Shown: piece by piece, positions 9,629 through 17,586 of the stretch | How the letters are laid out: each line of letters starts with the position of its first letter | Numbering within the stretch: the first letter of the stretch is position 1 | Source of the DNA: Halalkalibaculum roseum | Lineage (GTDB): Bacteria; Bacteroidota; Rhodothermia; Balneolales; Balneolaceae | Length of the DNA stretch: 64,000 nucleotides | Direction of reading: 5' to 3' | Assembly: GCF_011059145.1 (NCBI RefSeq) | Contig: NZ_JAALLT010000005.1 | Span: forward strand, 1 to 64,000 | Notes under the pieces: model-generated | The model's database searches: none | Told to the model about the DNA's origin: nothing | The model's input: the letters and a program-made list of their open reading frames with translations, nothing else | Program-made: the position numbers and the translations under genes

Positions 9629-9691
9629 CAATTAGCAATTAGCAATTAGCAATTAGCAATTAGCAATTAGCAATTAGCAATTAGCAATTAG
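9629..9691 (+). repeat. Nine perfect tandem copies of the heptamer CAATTAG
   Basis: A 63-bp array of exactly nine identical 7-bp units starts two bases after the stop codon of the SDR gene. There are no spacers and no dyad, so it is a simple tandem repeat. Related heptamers occur at 16989-17016 (CACTTAG x4) and, inverted and degenerate, at 17162-17210. Confidence 0.97.
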
Positions 9692-9754
9692 CAAAGGCTG
9701 CTGTTTTATGAAGTTTGTTTCAAATTCTATTTTACGATTTTAATTTATTTGAAA

Positions 9755-10192
9755 ATGTGGAAACAAAAAGAAATCTCCCTATCGCCCAAGCCAAGGGGTT
9801 ATCATATCATTACGGAAGAGATCGTATCGGAAGTACTGGAGATATCAGAGATTGAGACAGGGCTGGCCCATATCTTTATCAAGCATACCAGTGCCAGCCT
9901 TACCATTAATGAAAATGCAGATCCCTCGGTGCGGCGGGATTTTAAATCACATTTCAAACGCATGGTGCCGGAAGATACCTCTCTTTATGAGCACACCCTG
10001 GAAGGACCCGATGACATGACTTCTCATATCAAGAGTTCGATACTCGGCCATTCTGTTTCTATTCCTATAACAAATGGAAAGCTAAACCTTGGCACCTGGC
10101 AGGGAATCTACTTATGCGAGCATCGTAATAACGGTGGGAGGAGAAAGGTGGTTGTCACACTGAACGGCGCAACTTATTCTACCGAAAACTAG
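9755..10192 (+). CDS. YjbQ-family (UPF0047) protein
   Basis: A 145-residue single-domain protein of the YjbQ/UPF0047 family, a compact beta-sandwich fold. The segments IKHTSASLTINENADPSVR, GPDDMTSHIKSSILG and LGTWQGIYLCEHR are strongly typical. Some members have weak thiamine-phosphate synthase activity; the physiological role is unresolved. The ATG at 9755 is preferred over the TTG two codons earlier. It stands alone, between a heptamer repeat and a small membrane-protein gene. Confidence 0.9.
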   Translation: MWKQKEISLSPKPRGYHIITEEIVSEVLEISEIETGLAHIFIKHTSASLTINENADPSVRRDFKSHFKRMVPEDTSLYEHTLEGPDDMTSHIKSSILGHSVSIPITNGKLNLGTWQGIYLCEHRNNGGRRKVVVTLNGATYSTEN

Positions 10193-10283
10193 AAAAGCCA
10201 TACTTAATTCAGGTAATTTTCTATCTTTTCTTATTCAAGGGATAAACAGACATGTTTAAATAACAATAAGGGGAATAGGAAAA

Positions 10284-10703
10284 ATGAAACCAATCTATAA
10301 GAATTCCTTAGCTTTCGTCATCGGACTTATCGTCGGCGGAATTGTAAATATGGGTCTCATAATGGTGAGCGGATCCGTTATCCCTCCCCCAGAAGGGGTA
10401 GATCCTACTGATATGGAAAGCCTCAAACAGAACATGCATCTTTTTAAAGCCAAACACTTTATTTTTCCTTTCCTGGCTCATGCCCTGGGCACTCTAGCAG
10501 GTGCTTATCTGGCAGCAAAAATTGCTGACAGTCACCAGATGAAGTTTGCCTTGGGAATCAGTGCTTTCTTTCTGCTCGGGGGTATTACCAATGCATTTTT
10601 ATTACCGGCCCCGACATGGTTTCTTGTCGTTGATTTGATATTTGCCTACTTACCAATTGGATGGTTAGGAGGAAATCTTGCAGTAACGAATAGTCAAATT
10701 TGA
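10284..10703 (+). CDS. Small four-span membrane protein of unknown function
   Basis: A 139-residue protein with four predicted membrane helices (about 8-30, 58-80, 88-108 and 112-132). Between the first two is a polar loop (PPPEGVDPTDMESLKQNMHLFKAKHF is summarised here as acidic then basic) that would face one side of the membrane. Hydrophobic helices rich in Gly and Ala, such as GTLAGAYLAAKIA, suggest tight packing. I do not recognise the family. It has its own ATG after an A-rich, GGGG-containing upstream region, 91 bp after the YjbQ gene, and may be independently transcribed. Confidence 0.7.
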   Translation: MKPIYKNSLAFVIGLIVGGIVNMGLIMVSGSVIPPPEGVDPTDMESLKQNMHLFKAKHFIFPFLAHALGTLAGAYLAAKIADSHQMKFALGISAFFLLGGITNAFLLPAPTWFLVVDLIFAYLPIGWLGGNLAVTNSQI

Positions 10704-10833
10704 TAGATAGAACACAGAATACACAGATCAGACAGATTTACAGTCACTAGATTTTTGTTTAAATAATTCTAGCGGCTAAATACCTGTACACGATGTGAAC
10801 TAAGTGCCTGCAGTGCCTTAGTGGTAAGTAATG

Positions 10834-10922
10834 CGGAGAGGGAGGGATTCGAACCCTCGATACCCTGTTAAGGGTATACTCCCTTAGCAGGGGAGCGCTT
10901 TCGACCGCTCAGCCACCTCTCC
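10834..10922 (-). tRNA. tRNA-Ser, anticodon GCU
   Basis: On the minus strand the 89-nt sequence starts GGAGAGGTGGCTGAGCGG. It has a 7-bp acceptor stem (GGAGAGG/CCTCTCC), an anticodon arm CTCCC-CTGCTAA-GGGAG giving GCT, a long variable arm typical of serine tRNAs (ATACCCT..AGGGTAT), and the T arm GAGGGTTCGAATCCCTC. The CCA end is not encoded. It decodes AGC/AGU. Confidence 0.97.
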
Positions 10923-11091
10923 AAGGAAGACGCCTAATATAAGTCCGTCAGTATTTGATATCAATGATTAATCGAAAAAAATAACGGGACGCTGAAACGA
11001 TGGTGATCGAAGGTTTAATGGAGAACTGCGCTTATGGAATGTCACTGTTCAAAGCTATTAACCTATATCCGGTCTATTTTATCTTGGCATA

Positions 11092-11649
11092 CTACTTTTC
11101 ATCAAGTATATAGATCTGTGAAAGGTTTCTACCTTCTTGGGCATAATCAAGGCCATATCCCAGAACGAATAGTTTGGGTATGACAAAACCAACATAATCC
11201 AAGTCTACCTCGTGATGGGTCGCTTCCTTCTTGTGCAGCAAGGTAACCGTGGCTATGGTTTCCGGATTCTTTTTTTGAAGTTTGTCTACCAGATACTTCA
11301 TGGATAAACCGGTATCGACAATATCTTCCACCAGAATGACATGCCTACCCTCAATATCGGCATCAATATCCTTAAGATCGGTAACCTGTCCGGAAGATAC
11401 CTTTTCATCGCCATAGCTGCTCAGTTTCAGGAAATCCACCTCGCAAGGCTCCTGTACATGCCGCATAAGATCAGACAAAAAGATATATGCGCCATTTAAT
11501 ACTCCAATAAATATGGGACGCTTCCCTTTATAATCCCGGTTGAGTTGATCACCTAACTCGGCAACTCGGGCATCTAGTTCTTCACGTGTAATATATTCAC
11601 TAAAGGTCTCCCCGTTGCACTCAACGGTTTTGGGACTATAAAATGACAT
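11092..11649 (-). CDS. hpt: Hypoxanthine phosphoribosyltransferase
   Basis: This 185-residue purine salvage enzyme converts hypoxanthine (and usually guanine) with PRPP to IMP (GMP). The PRPP-binding motif VILVEDIVDTGLSM is intact, as are the flexible loop KLSSYGDEKVSSG and the base-binding C-terminal segment IPKLFVLGYGLDYA. Length is normal. It starts 9 bp after the tilS stop, so the two are almost certainly co-transcribed. A tilS-hpt pairing is conserved in many bacteria, including Bacillus. Confidence 0.96.
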   Translation of the reverse strand: MSFYSPKTVECNGETFSEYITREELDARVAELGDQLNRDYKGKRPIFIGVLNGAYIFLSDLMRHVQEPCEVDFLKLSSYGDEKVSSGQVTDLKDIDADIEGRHVILVEDIVDTGLSMKYLVDKLQKKNPETIATVTLLHKKEATHHEVDLDYVGFVIPKLFVLGYGLDYAQEGRNLSQIYILDEK

Positions 11650-11658
11650 TCTGAAATT

Positions 11659-13011
11659 CTATTTAATGATTAGGCATCGATCAGTGGTGTGATCACACTT
11701 CACGGATTCGGCGATGGTGCCGGGTGGCCTTCGATTTTCAATTGGCGGAAAGATAATGGCACAAATGGTTTCATCAAAAGAGACAATGACCAGCGCCGAA
11801 TTTTTTTCTGAGGCACTGACTTTTCGGTTGGTCAGGTGGTCGGATACCTTCTGGTGACCTTCCATACCCAGCGGTTGAAATGCATCTCCCGACTTCCAGT
11901 TCCTCAGGGTAAGCGGCCATTCAAGCTTATCGATATCGAGGTACAATGCATTTTCGAAGTCAGGATCCTCGCAGGAACCGATTTCAAAAACCAGGTTATC
12001 CAAACTGAAAGGGTGGTTTTCCAGTTCGTCTTGTTTGAGTTCCAGTAATTTGAGAGCATCCGGACGATTATATACAATTTTAAACCGCTCCCTGTCTCGC
12101 AAGATCTCATAGTTCTCCGTCAGCTGTATAGCCTTTCCGGTTTGAAGCTCCTGTAATTTGTCAATTTCACTCAGGGCATCCCTGTTCAGTTCTATGCCCG
12201 GATGAACCTCTTTCATTTTCTTCAAAATCAATGCCTGTGCCAGTTCCGGTTCGAGTGAGATAAATTGATCTCTGTCCAGACAATCCCTGTCATCAGTGAT
12301 TTGGTTGGAAATCCAATCCAGGGCCGTAGAAAAGAGTTCAGCCTGTGCGGGGAGTCTTTTCACGTTCTCTTTCCATCCCGGAAAGTGTTGATCGAGGCGT
12401 TCGAGCCATTCATTTCTCAAGAAATTCCTGGCAAATTCCGAACTCAAATTACTCTTATCTATTCGATAAGGGATGGCCTGTTGCACACAATATTTCATGA
12501 TTTCCTCTCTTCCCGTCTCCAGAAGAGGACGAAACAGCTCCCCGTCCCAAATATCCATGGCTGACCAGCTTTCAAGTCCGGAGCCTCTGAACAGTTTCTG
12601 AAGGATGGTTTCTACCTGGTCGTCTTCATGATGAGCCAATGCGATACCATCCGCATCATATTCCTCAGCCAATGAACGAAATACCTCGTATCGCACCTTT
12701 CGAGCCCACTGCTGAAAATTTTTGTTATCAGCTTCTTCAGGATCTACTTTAACCGAATGGCAGTCGAAGCCCCATTCATAGGCCATCTGTTCTACCAGTT
12801 CAGCATCTTTTTCGGACTCCTCTGCCCTTTTCCCGTAGTTGATGTGAGCAACAATGGAATCAACATTCAATTTGTGAAATGTATAAAGTAGAGCCATGGA
12901 ATCGGGACCACCGCTCACGGCAACGATAAAACGGGGAGCCGATACCTCAATGTAATCCTCCAGGTTTTGCCAAACTCTTTTTTCAATCTGCAATGATGCG
13001 GATTTGCTCAT
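11659..13011 (-). CDS. tilS: tRNA(Ile)-lysidine synthetase
   Basis: TilS (450 residues) converts cytidine 34 of tRNA-Ile(CAU) to lysidine, so that it reads AUA instead of AUG. Seen: the ATP pyrophosphatase P-loop SGGPDS at 33-38, HINYGKRAEESEKDAELVE, LAHHEDDQVETILQKLFRGSG and a C-terminal TilS domain (about 370-440). The start at ATG 13011 overlaps the end of birA by 29 bp, and hpt follows after 9 bp, forming a birA-tilS-hpt unit. The C-terminal region is divergent, as is common in this family. Confidence 0.95.
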   Translation of the reverse strand: MSKSASLQIEKRVWQNLEDYIEVSAPRFIVAVSGGPDSMALLYTFHKLNVDSIVAHINYGKRAEESEKDAELVEQMAYEWGFDCHSVKVDPEEADNKNFQQWARKVRYEVFRSLAEEYDADGIALAHHEDDQVETILQKLFRGSGLESWSAMDIWDGELFRPLLETGREEIMKYCVQQAIPYRIDKSNLSSEFARNFLRNEWLERLDQHFPGWKENVKRLPAQAELFSTALDWISNQITDDRDCLDRDQFISLEPELAQALILKKMKEVHPGIELNRDALSEIDKLQELQTGKAIQLTENYEILRDRERFKIVYNRPDALKLLELKQDELENHPFSLDNLVFEIGSCEDPDFENALYLDIDKLEWPLTLRNWKSGDAFQPLGMEGHQKVSDHLTNRKVSASEKNSALVIVSFDETICAIIFPPIENRRPPGTIAESVKCDHTTDRCLIIK

Positions 13012-13765
13012 AGGAAAATGTCTCGATTTCTCCTTCCGGATTGATAATTGTCATTTGTCCCTTTTCATTGATACCCAAAAGTTTGCCCGGTTTCTCACGA
13101 ATTTTATCCCCAATTTTAAGTTTTACCCAACGGCCGTACCCTTCAATCTTCTGATTGATCTCTTTTAACTGTGACTGATCGCGCTTATGCCACCGCCCAT
13201 AACCGTATTCCATACGCGATAACAAACTTGCCAACAGCTCTTCTCGTGAGATCTCTTCTCCGGTTAGGAGCTTCAAGGATCCTGCAATATTCATGAGTTC
13301 TTTGGGGAAGTCTTCCTGGTTTACATTCAGTCCGATTCCCACCAGCAGCCGGTCGATCTTATTTCCGCTGAACGTAGATTCCGTCAATAGACCGGCAATT
13401 TTTTTATCGCCGACAAAAATATCGTTGGGCCACTTCATATACGGATTTAATCCATACCGGTCCTCTAGTTCATCAATAATAGCCTTGGCACAAACGAGGG
13501 TAACAATATGGAAGCGGCCGCTTTCACTTGGTTTAAAAGCTATGGTAAAGGTAAGGTTTTTTCCAGGCTTGGTTTCCCAGCTCTTATTGTACTGTCCCCT
13601 TCCTTTTGTTTGCGAATCAACAAGGCAAAGGAGACCGTGACTTATTTCCCTGCCGGGGAGCTTCTTTAGATAGGTGTTGGTCGAATCAAGCTCCTGAAAA
13701 TAGACCAGGTCATGTCCGAGCCAACGGGTGGTTAATGCCTTCTTAAATGTGTTTACATCGAACAA
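12983..13765 (-). CDS. birA: Biotin--[acetyl-CoA carboxylase] ligase (no HTH domain)
   Basis: This 260-residue enzyme attaches biotin to the biotin carboxyl carrier protein via biotinyl-AMP. The catalytic domain starts almost at the N-terminus: LDSTNTYLK, the biotin/ATP loop QTKGRGQYNKSWE, and YMKWPNDIFVGDKKIAGLL. A small C-terminal BPL domain follows (about 210-258). There is no N-terminal helix-turn-helix, so this is a group I BirA without repressor function. The start is TTG at 13765, as no suitable ATG exists. It overlaps tilS by 29 bp. Confidence 0.95.
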   Translation of the reverse strand: MFDVNTFKKALTTRWLGHDLVYFQELDSTNTYLKKLPGREISHGLLCLVDSQTKGRGQYNKSWETKPGKNLTFTIAFKPSESGRFHIVTLVCAKAIIDELEDRYGLNPYMKWPNDIFVGDKKIAGLLTESTFSGNKIDRLLVGIGLNVNQEDFPKELMNIAGSLKLLTGEEISREELLASLLSRMEYGYGRWHKRDQSQLKEINQKIEGYGRWVKLKIGDKIREKPGKLLGINEKGQMTIINPEGEIETFSYEQIRIIAD

Positions 13766-13860
13766 GCGAATGCCGGTTATTGGTTACTAAGGATCATAAT
13801 TGAACTTTGATATTCCAAGCGTCTGGCATGAGCTGTTTTATTTATAATTTTAAAAACTCA

Positions 13861-14910
13861 CTACTCCTCGGCCAGACGACTTTTCAAGAGATCAATTTTT
13901 GCAATGGGCGTGGGATCTACGTTATTGATGATAGCGAGATAAAAGCTGGTCCAGTCTGCCATTTGAATGAGTGAAAACATCCTGGTCAGCCTGCTCTCCC
14001 CCCTAGTCGAAAGAACATGAATAGAGGCAACCTGGTCTTCGATCAGGTCTTTCACGATACGCATGCGCTTGCGGACCCGCTTATCGTCAGCCTTGTCGAA
14101 GAGCATGATAACGGAGAGCCTTCCGGTCAGATGCACGACCTGCTCCCATCCCACAATTTCATTATGAGTCATCTCCGGCAGTACATTCCCGTATGAAAGC
14201 GTCTTGCTGTTTTCTTCAAACTGGTTTCTCCATCTTTGGTTTACCGGCTTCATTACGGTACTATCGGAATAGACAATAGGAAGCGTGTCCTGTAACTCCC
14301 GGGCCAGCGACAGCGCCTCATTATCCGAGATATCAGATAATAATTCTCCCTGCTGACTTAAAAAAAGCTCTGTCTCGGAAAGTGCCTCTTCTCCCTCATC
14401 CAAAAACCCCAGGTAGCTGAAAATCCTAAAAAGCGGCACAAAACTGAATCCAAGAGCTGCCCGCGGAGGAATGCCTCCCGGAATCTTGATATAATCGAAC
14501 TCTTCTTTTGTGGCATTAAGCAGCAGAGTCCCACCCGAGGTAATGGCGATAATCTGAGCACCCTTTTCCCTTGCCTGTTCCAAGGCTGACAAAGTTTCTT
14601 CGGTATTTCCGGAAAAACTACAGGCAATAAAAAGGGTATTTTCATCCACCCAGTTGGGTACAGAGTAGTGCCTGATAACTTCTACGGGATGGGGGCAACA
14701 GCCAAAGGAATAGGCTTTAATGAGATCCGGACCCATGGCGGAACCGCCCATACCAACGCAACAAATCTTATTGACTTTGTCACTATCAACAGAAAGACTT
14801 AGGTCTTCAGTAATTTTCATAGCCTCATCCCACTGGTTGGGAAATCCGGCTATAAGCTCCCACATATTCTGACCATCGACTGATGTAATCTGTTCTCTCG
14901 TAAGCTGCAT
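13861..14910 (-). CDS. Bifunctional phosphoglucose/phosphomannose isomerase
   Basis: A 349-residue SIS-domain protein of the bifunctional glucose-6-phosphate/mannose-6-phosphate isomerase family, linking glycolysis to mannose and glycan precursors. Seen: CCVGMGGSAMGPDLI (first SIS half), FIACSFSGNTEETLSALEQA and ITSGGTLL (sugar-phosphate loop). The C-terminal segment with EMTHNEIVGWE holds the family's catalytic Glu/His region. The start ATG is 6 bp after the enzyme I stop, making a ptsH-ptsI-pgi/pmi operon. Placement with PTS genes suggests a role in handling incoming phosphosugar or in signalling about it. Confidence 0.9.
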   Translation of the reverse strand: MQLTREQITSVDGQNMWELIAGFPNQWDEAMKITEDLSLSVDSDKVNKICCVGMGGSAMGPDLIKAYSFGCCPHPVEVIRHYSVPNWVDENTLFIACSFSGNTEETLSALEQAREKGAQIIAITSGGTLLLNATKEEFDYIKIPGGIPPRAALGFSFVPLFRIFSYLGFLDEGEEALSETELFLSQQGELLSDISDNEALSLARELQDTLPIVYSDSTVMKPVNQRWRNQFEENSKTLSYGNVLPEMTHNEIVGWEQVVHLTGRLSVIMLFDKADDKRVRKRMRIVKDLIEDQVASIHVLSTRGESRLTRMFSLIQMADWTSFYLAIINNVDPTPIAKIDLLKSRLAEE

Positions 14911-14916
14911 ATTGCT

Positions 14917-16659
14917 TTATCTCTCACTCCAACTTTTAAACAAGTTGTTTACTTCCTGGGTTGTGCCACAGTCTAATACCTTTTCAGCAAGTTGCTTCAT
15001 CTCATCCAATGACCTGTCAATCAATAGGTGTTTAACACCGGCAAGTTTACCGGGTGCCATACTCAAGTCATTGATCCCCATCCCAAGCATGCAGGCTGCT
15101 GAAACAGGATCGGATGCCAACTCTCCACATACCGTAACCTGCTTGTTATAACGTACAGCTGAATCAGCCACCTTGGCAATGAGCTCCCAAACAGCGGGAT
15201 GGCGCTGATTGTATATATCAGCAATTAACTCATTACCCCTGTCGACCGCCAGTACATATTGGGTCAAATCATTCGTCCCAATGCTTACAAAATCAACCAT
15301 CTCAGTGAATTTATCAATTTTGAGAGCAACACTTGGCACTTCCACCATAATTCCTACCGGTACCTCCCGGTCAATGTCTTTACCCTCTGACTGTAATCGC
15401 TCCTGAACCGACCGGATCTCCTCCTTAACTTCAGTCAACTCTTCCAGTACGGTCACCATGGGCACCAGAATTTTTATGCGGCCTGGGAACTCACCGGCAA
15501 TCGTTAATATGGCTTCAAGCTGCTCTCGAAGTAGTTTTCTGTTATCAAGAAGCAAGCGTATTCCCCTCCATCCCAAGAAAGGATTTTGTTCCTTTTTATT
15601 ATCATCAAAAAGTTTATCGCCCCCGGCATCAAAAAGGCGCATGATGACCGGATCTGAACCGGTCTCTTTCATGATGGTTCGGTAAAACTCCTTTTGCATG
15701 GCTATATCTTCGAAATGCTCCTTCTCCATATAGATGGATTCGGTTCTGAGCAATCCGATACCCGAGGCCTTCAGGGCCCTTAAATGTTCCAGTTCCTCAG
15801 GGAACTCTATATTGGCACGCAAAATAAATGGGTGCCCGTCAGAAGTTTCTGATTTTTTATTGATGACTTCACTTAATTTCTTATCCCTCCGGCGGTTTTC
15901 CTCTATGGTTACCTCAAAATCCTTAATCCTGGTTTGGGTGGGATGTACAAATATCTCGCCTGTATCCCCGTTCATGGCAATGCGAGATTCCGAAGTAATG
16001 GACTCCGTGGCAGTTTTTGTCCCCACAATTGCCGGGATGCCAAGAGAGCGGGCGATGATAGCGGCATGAGAAGTAACCCCTCCCCGATCCATAATGATGC
16101 CTTCGATATTATAATTGGTCAGGCTAATTACTTCCCTCGGGCTCAAATCCTGTGCTACTACAATACATCCGGTTTCAATTCCAGGACTGTCACTCTCCTT
16201 GTTGATGTATTCCAGCAGACGATCCCTGATATCCGAAATGTCAATGGATCTCTCCCGGGCCAGAGGATTGTCTGAATTTTTCATCAATCTGATATAATCT
16301 TCGAAGGCTCGCTGAATGGCAAACTCTGCAGAGTAAAGTTCTTCCTTAATCAACTTCTCGATCTGGTCAGCCAAGACCGGATCATTAACCATCTCTATCT
16401 GGGCCTCAATAATATCCGTGGCTTCATTGGAATGAGAGCCGTTTTGCATTTCCTGAAGCTCCGATTCCATCTGAATACGCGCTTTTTTGAATTGGTTGAT
16501 ATGGTCAAGCACTTCACCCTTCTTAATCGTGGATGACTGAATATCAAACTCCTTCTTTTTGTAGACAAAAGCCTCCCCAATCACTGAACCGGATGAGGCA
16601 GGAGCTCCTTCCAATTCAATTTCTGTCCCAGACATATTACTTGTAAGATTTTCACTCAT
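14917..16659 (-). CDS. ptsI: PTS enzyme I (phosphoenolpyruvate-protein phosphotransferase)
   Basis: Enzyme I (580 residues) takes the phosphoryl group from PEP and passes it to HPr. Seen: an N-terminal domain that opens with GAPASSGSVIGEA, the phospho-histidine in GGVTSHAAIIARS (His198), a PEP-binding barrel with LRTESIYM and DAGGDK, and the catalytic cysteine in VCGELASD near residue 510. Length is normal. It follows ptsH by 8 bp and precedes the isomerase gene by 6 bp. No sugar-specific EIIB or EIIC gene is in this window; EIIA-like domains are found only on the permeases at 30846 and 33156. Confidence 0.97.
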   Translation of the reverse strand: MSENLTSNMSGTEIELEGAPASSGSVIGEAFVYKKKEFDIQSSTIKKGEVLDHINQFKKARIQMESELQEMQNGSHSNEATDIIEAQIEMVNDPVLADQIEKLIKEELYSAEFAIQRAFEDYIRLMKNSDNPLARERSIDISDIRDRLLEYINKESDSPGIETGCIVVAQDLSPREVISLTNYNIEGIIMDRGGVTSHAAIIARSLGIPAIVGTKTATESITSESRIAMNGDTGEIFVHPTQTRIKDFEVTIEENRRRDKKLSEVINKKSETSDGHPFILRANIEFPEELEHLRALKASGIGLLRTESIYMEKEHFEDIAMQKEFYRTIMKETGSDPVIMRLFDAGGDKLFDDNKKEQNPFLGWRGIRLLLDNRKLLREQLEAILTIAGEFPGRIKILVPMVTVLEELTEVKEEIRSVQERLQSEGKDIDREVPVGIMVEVPSVALKIDKFTEMVDFVSIGTNDLTQYVLAVDRGNELIADIYNQRHPAVWELIAKVADSAVRYNKQVTVCGELASDPVSAACMLGMGINDLSMAPGKLAGVKHLLIDRSLDEMKQLAEKVLDCGTTQEVNNLFKSWSER

Positions 16660-16667
16660 TAGGTTTT

Positions 16668-16934
16668 CTAATTTTCGCCGAAACCATTTTCAATAAGGCG
16701 ACTGATTGCTTCTACTGCTTCTTTTTCATCCTTACCCTTGACCTCAAGTTCCAGTTCTGCACCTTTCTCTGCTGCCAAGGTCATTACACCAAGAATACTC
16801 TTCCCGTTAACACGGTATCCGTACATATGAATATAAAAATCAGATTGGAATTTACTGGCAGTTTTTACCAGAGCCGCAGCCGGTCTGGCATGAAGCCCAG
16901 CTTCATTAACTATGGTAACTTTCTTTTTGATCAT
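16668..16934 (-). CDS. ptsH: PTS phosphocarrier protein HPr
   Basis: HPr (88 residues) relays phosphate from enzyme I. With the ATG at 16934 the protein starts MIKKKVTIVNEAGLHARPA, placing the phospho-histidine at the canonical His15. The regulatory serine lies at the canonical Ser46 (NGKSILGVM), so control by an HPr kinase is possible. The longer frame back to 16991 would run into the CACTTAG repeat array, which supports the shorter start. First gene of the ptsH-ptsI-isomerase operon. Confidence 0.97.
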   Translation of the reverse strand: MIKKKVTIVNEAGLHARPAAALVKTASKFQSDFYIHMYGYRVNGKSILGVMTLAAEKGAELELEVKGKDEKEAVEAISRLIENGFGEN

Positions 16935-16988
16935 GGATTGTGCCGGATTTTTTAGAGGCTTAAAATGCCAATATTCTGCACAAGTATC

Positions 16989-17016
16989 CACTTAGCACTT
17001 AGCACTTAGCACTTAG
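16989..17016 (-). repeat. Heptamer tandem repeat CACTTAG (4 units)
   Basis: Four perfect 7-bp copies sit about 55 bp upstream of the ptsH start, in the shared ptsH/gatC intergenic region. The unit differs by one base from the CAATTAG array at 9629. Confidence 0.9.
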
Positions 17017-17087
17017 CAGTGGCTGGCAATCTCTCTATTTTGTGTCAAGTCATGAATTAATTTTTTAATCTTATTCATAAATGAGTC

Positions 17088-17127
17088 GGACGCGGTGCGT
17101 CCGTAGCTATGTCAACCGCAGAGCGAT
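17088..17127 (-). repeat. Dispersed intergenic hairpin element, copy 2
   Basis: GGACGC (17088-17093) and GCGTCC (17097-17102) form a perfect 6-bp stem with a GGT loop. The adjacent 16-mer at 17112-17127 is the exact inverse of 5463-5478. A third related hairpin lies at 49028-49042. Confidence 0.65.
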
Positions 17128-17161
17128 TGAGGAGGCCTTAGTTTATTTATTAGGTTCATTT

Positions 17162-17210
17162 CTAATTGTTAATTGTTAATTCATAATTGTTCACTGTTAA
17201 TTGCTAATTG
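17162..17210 (-). repeat. Seven degenerate heptamers of the CAATTAR type
   Basis: The 49 bp divide exactly into seven 7-mers: CTAATTG, TTAATTG, TTAATTC, ATAATTG, TTCACTG, TTAATTG and CTAATTG. Inverted, they match the CAATTAG unit at 9629, which suggests an older, decayed array of the same family. Confidence 0.75.
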
Positions 17211-17216
17211 AATAAA

Positions 17217-17248
17217 TTGCCGATTCCAATAATGATTTCTTACATTTG
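17217..17248 (+). promoter_or_regulatory. Candidate Bacteroidota-type promoter of gatC
   Basis: A TTG at 17217-17219 is followed after 21 bp by TACATTTG (17241-17248), a full match to TAnnTTTG. The gatC ATG lies 34 bp further on. This is the best such match seen in the window and supports the Bacteroidota-type assignment. Confidence 0.55.
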
Positions 17249-17281
17249 GAACACTTTGTAAACGCTCAAAAATGTAAGTAT

Positions 17282-17569
17282 ATGTCCGTAACTGAAAAAG
17301 ACGTCAGATATGTAGCTCATCTGGCCAGATTACAATTCACCGATGAGGAAGTGGAAGGTCTTGCCAAAGATATGAGTAAAATTCTGGATTACATGGAAAC
17401 GCTGGAGGAACTTGATACCAGTGATGTGGAACCTTTGGAACACGTCATCGATATGGAATACCGGCTCCGGGACGACAAAGCCAAAGAACCGCTACCGCAT
17501 GAAGAAGCATTGAAAAACGCTCCTGATGCCGACTCCGATTACTTCCGCGTACCTAAGGTTATTGACTAG
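17282..17569 (+). CDS. gatC: Glutamyl/aspartyl-tRNA amidotransferase subunit C
   Basis: GatC (95 residues from the ATG at 17282) stabilises the GatA/GatB amidotransferase that makes Gln-tRNA(Gln) or Asn-tRNA(Asn) from the mischarged tRNAs. It shows the family pattern VTEKDVRYVAHLARLQF, a helical middle and the C-terminal LRDDKAKEPLPHEEALKNAPD. The upstream extension to 17246 overlaps the promoter candidate and is rejected. GatA and GatB are not in the window. A YfhO-type gene follows 17 bp later, apparently in the same transcript. Confidence 0.95.
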   Translation: MSVTEKDVRYVAHLARLQFTDEEVEGLAKDMSKILDYMETLEELDTSDVEPLEHVIDMEYRLRDDKAKEPLPHEEALKNAPDADSDYFRVPKVID

Positions 17570-17586
17570 ATACCACACCTACCTCT

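Noticed and set aside
9629-9691. Possible CRISPR-like array
   Set aside because: The units are 7 bp, immediately adjacent and without spacers, and no cas gene is nearby, so this is a simple tandem repeat.
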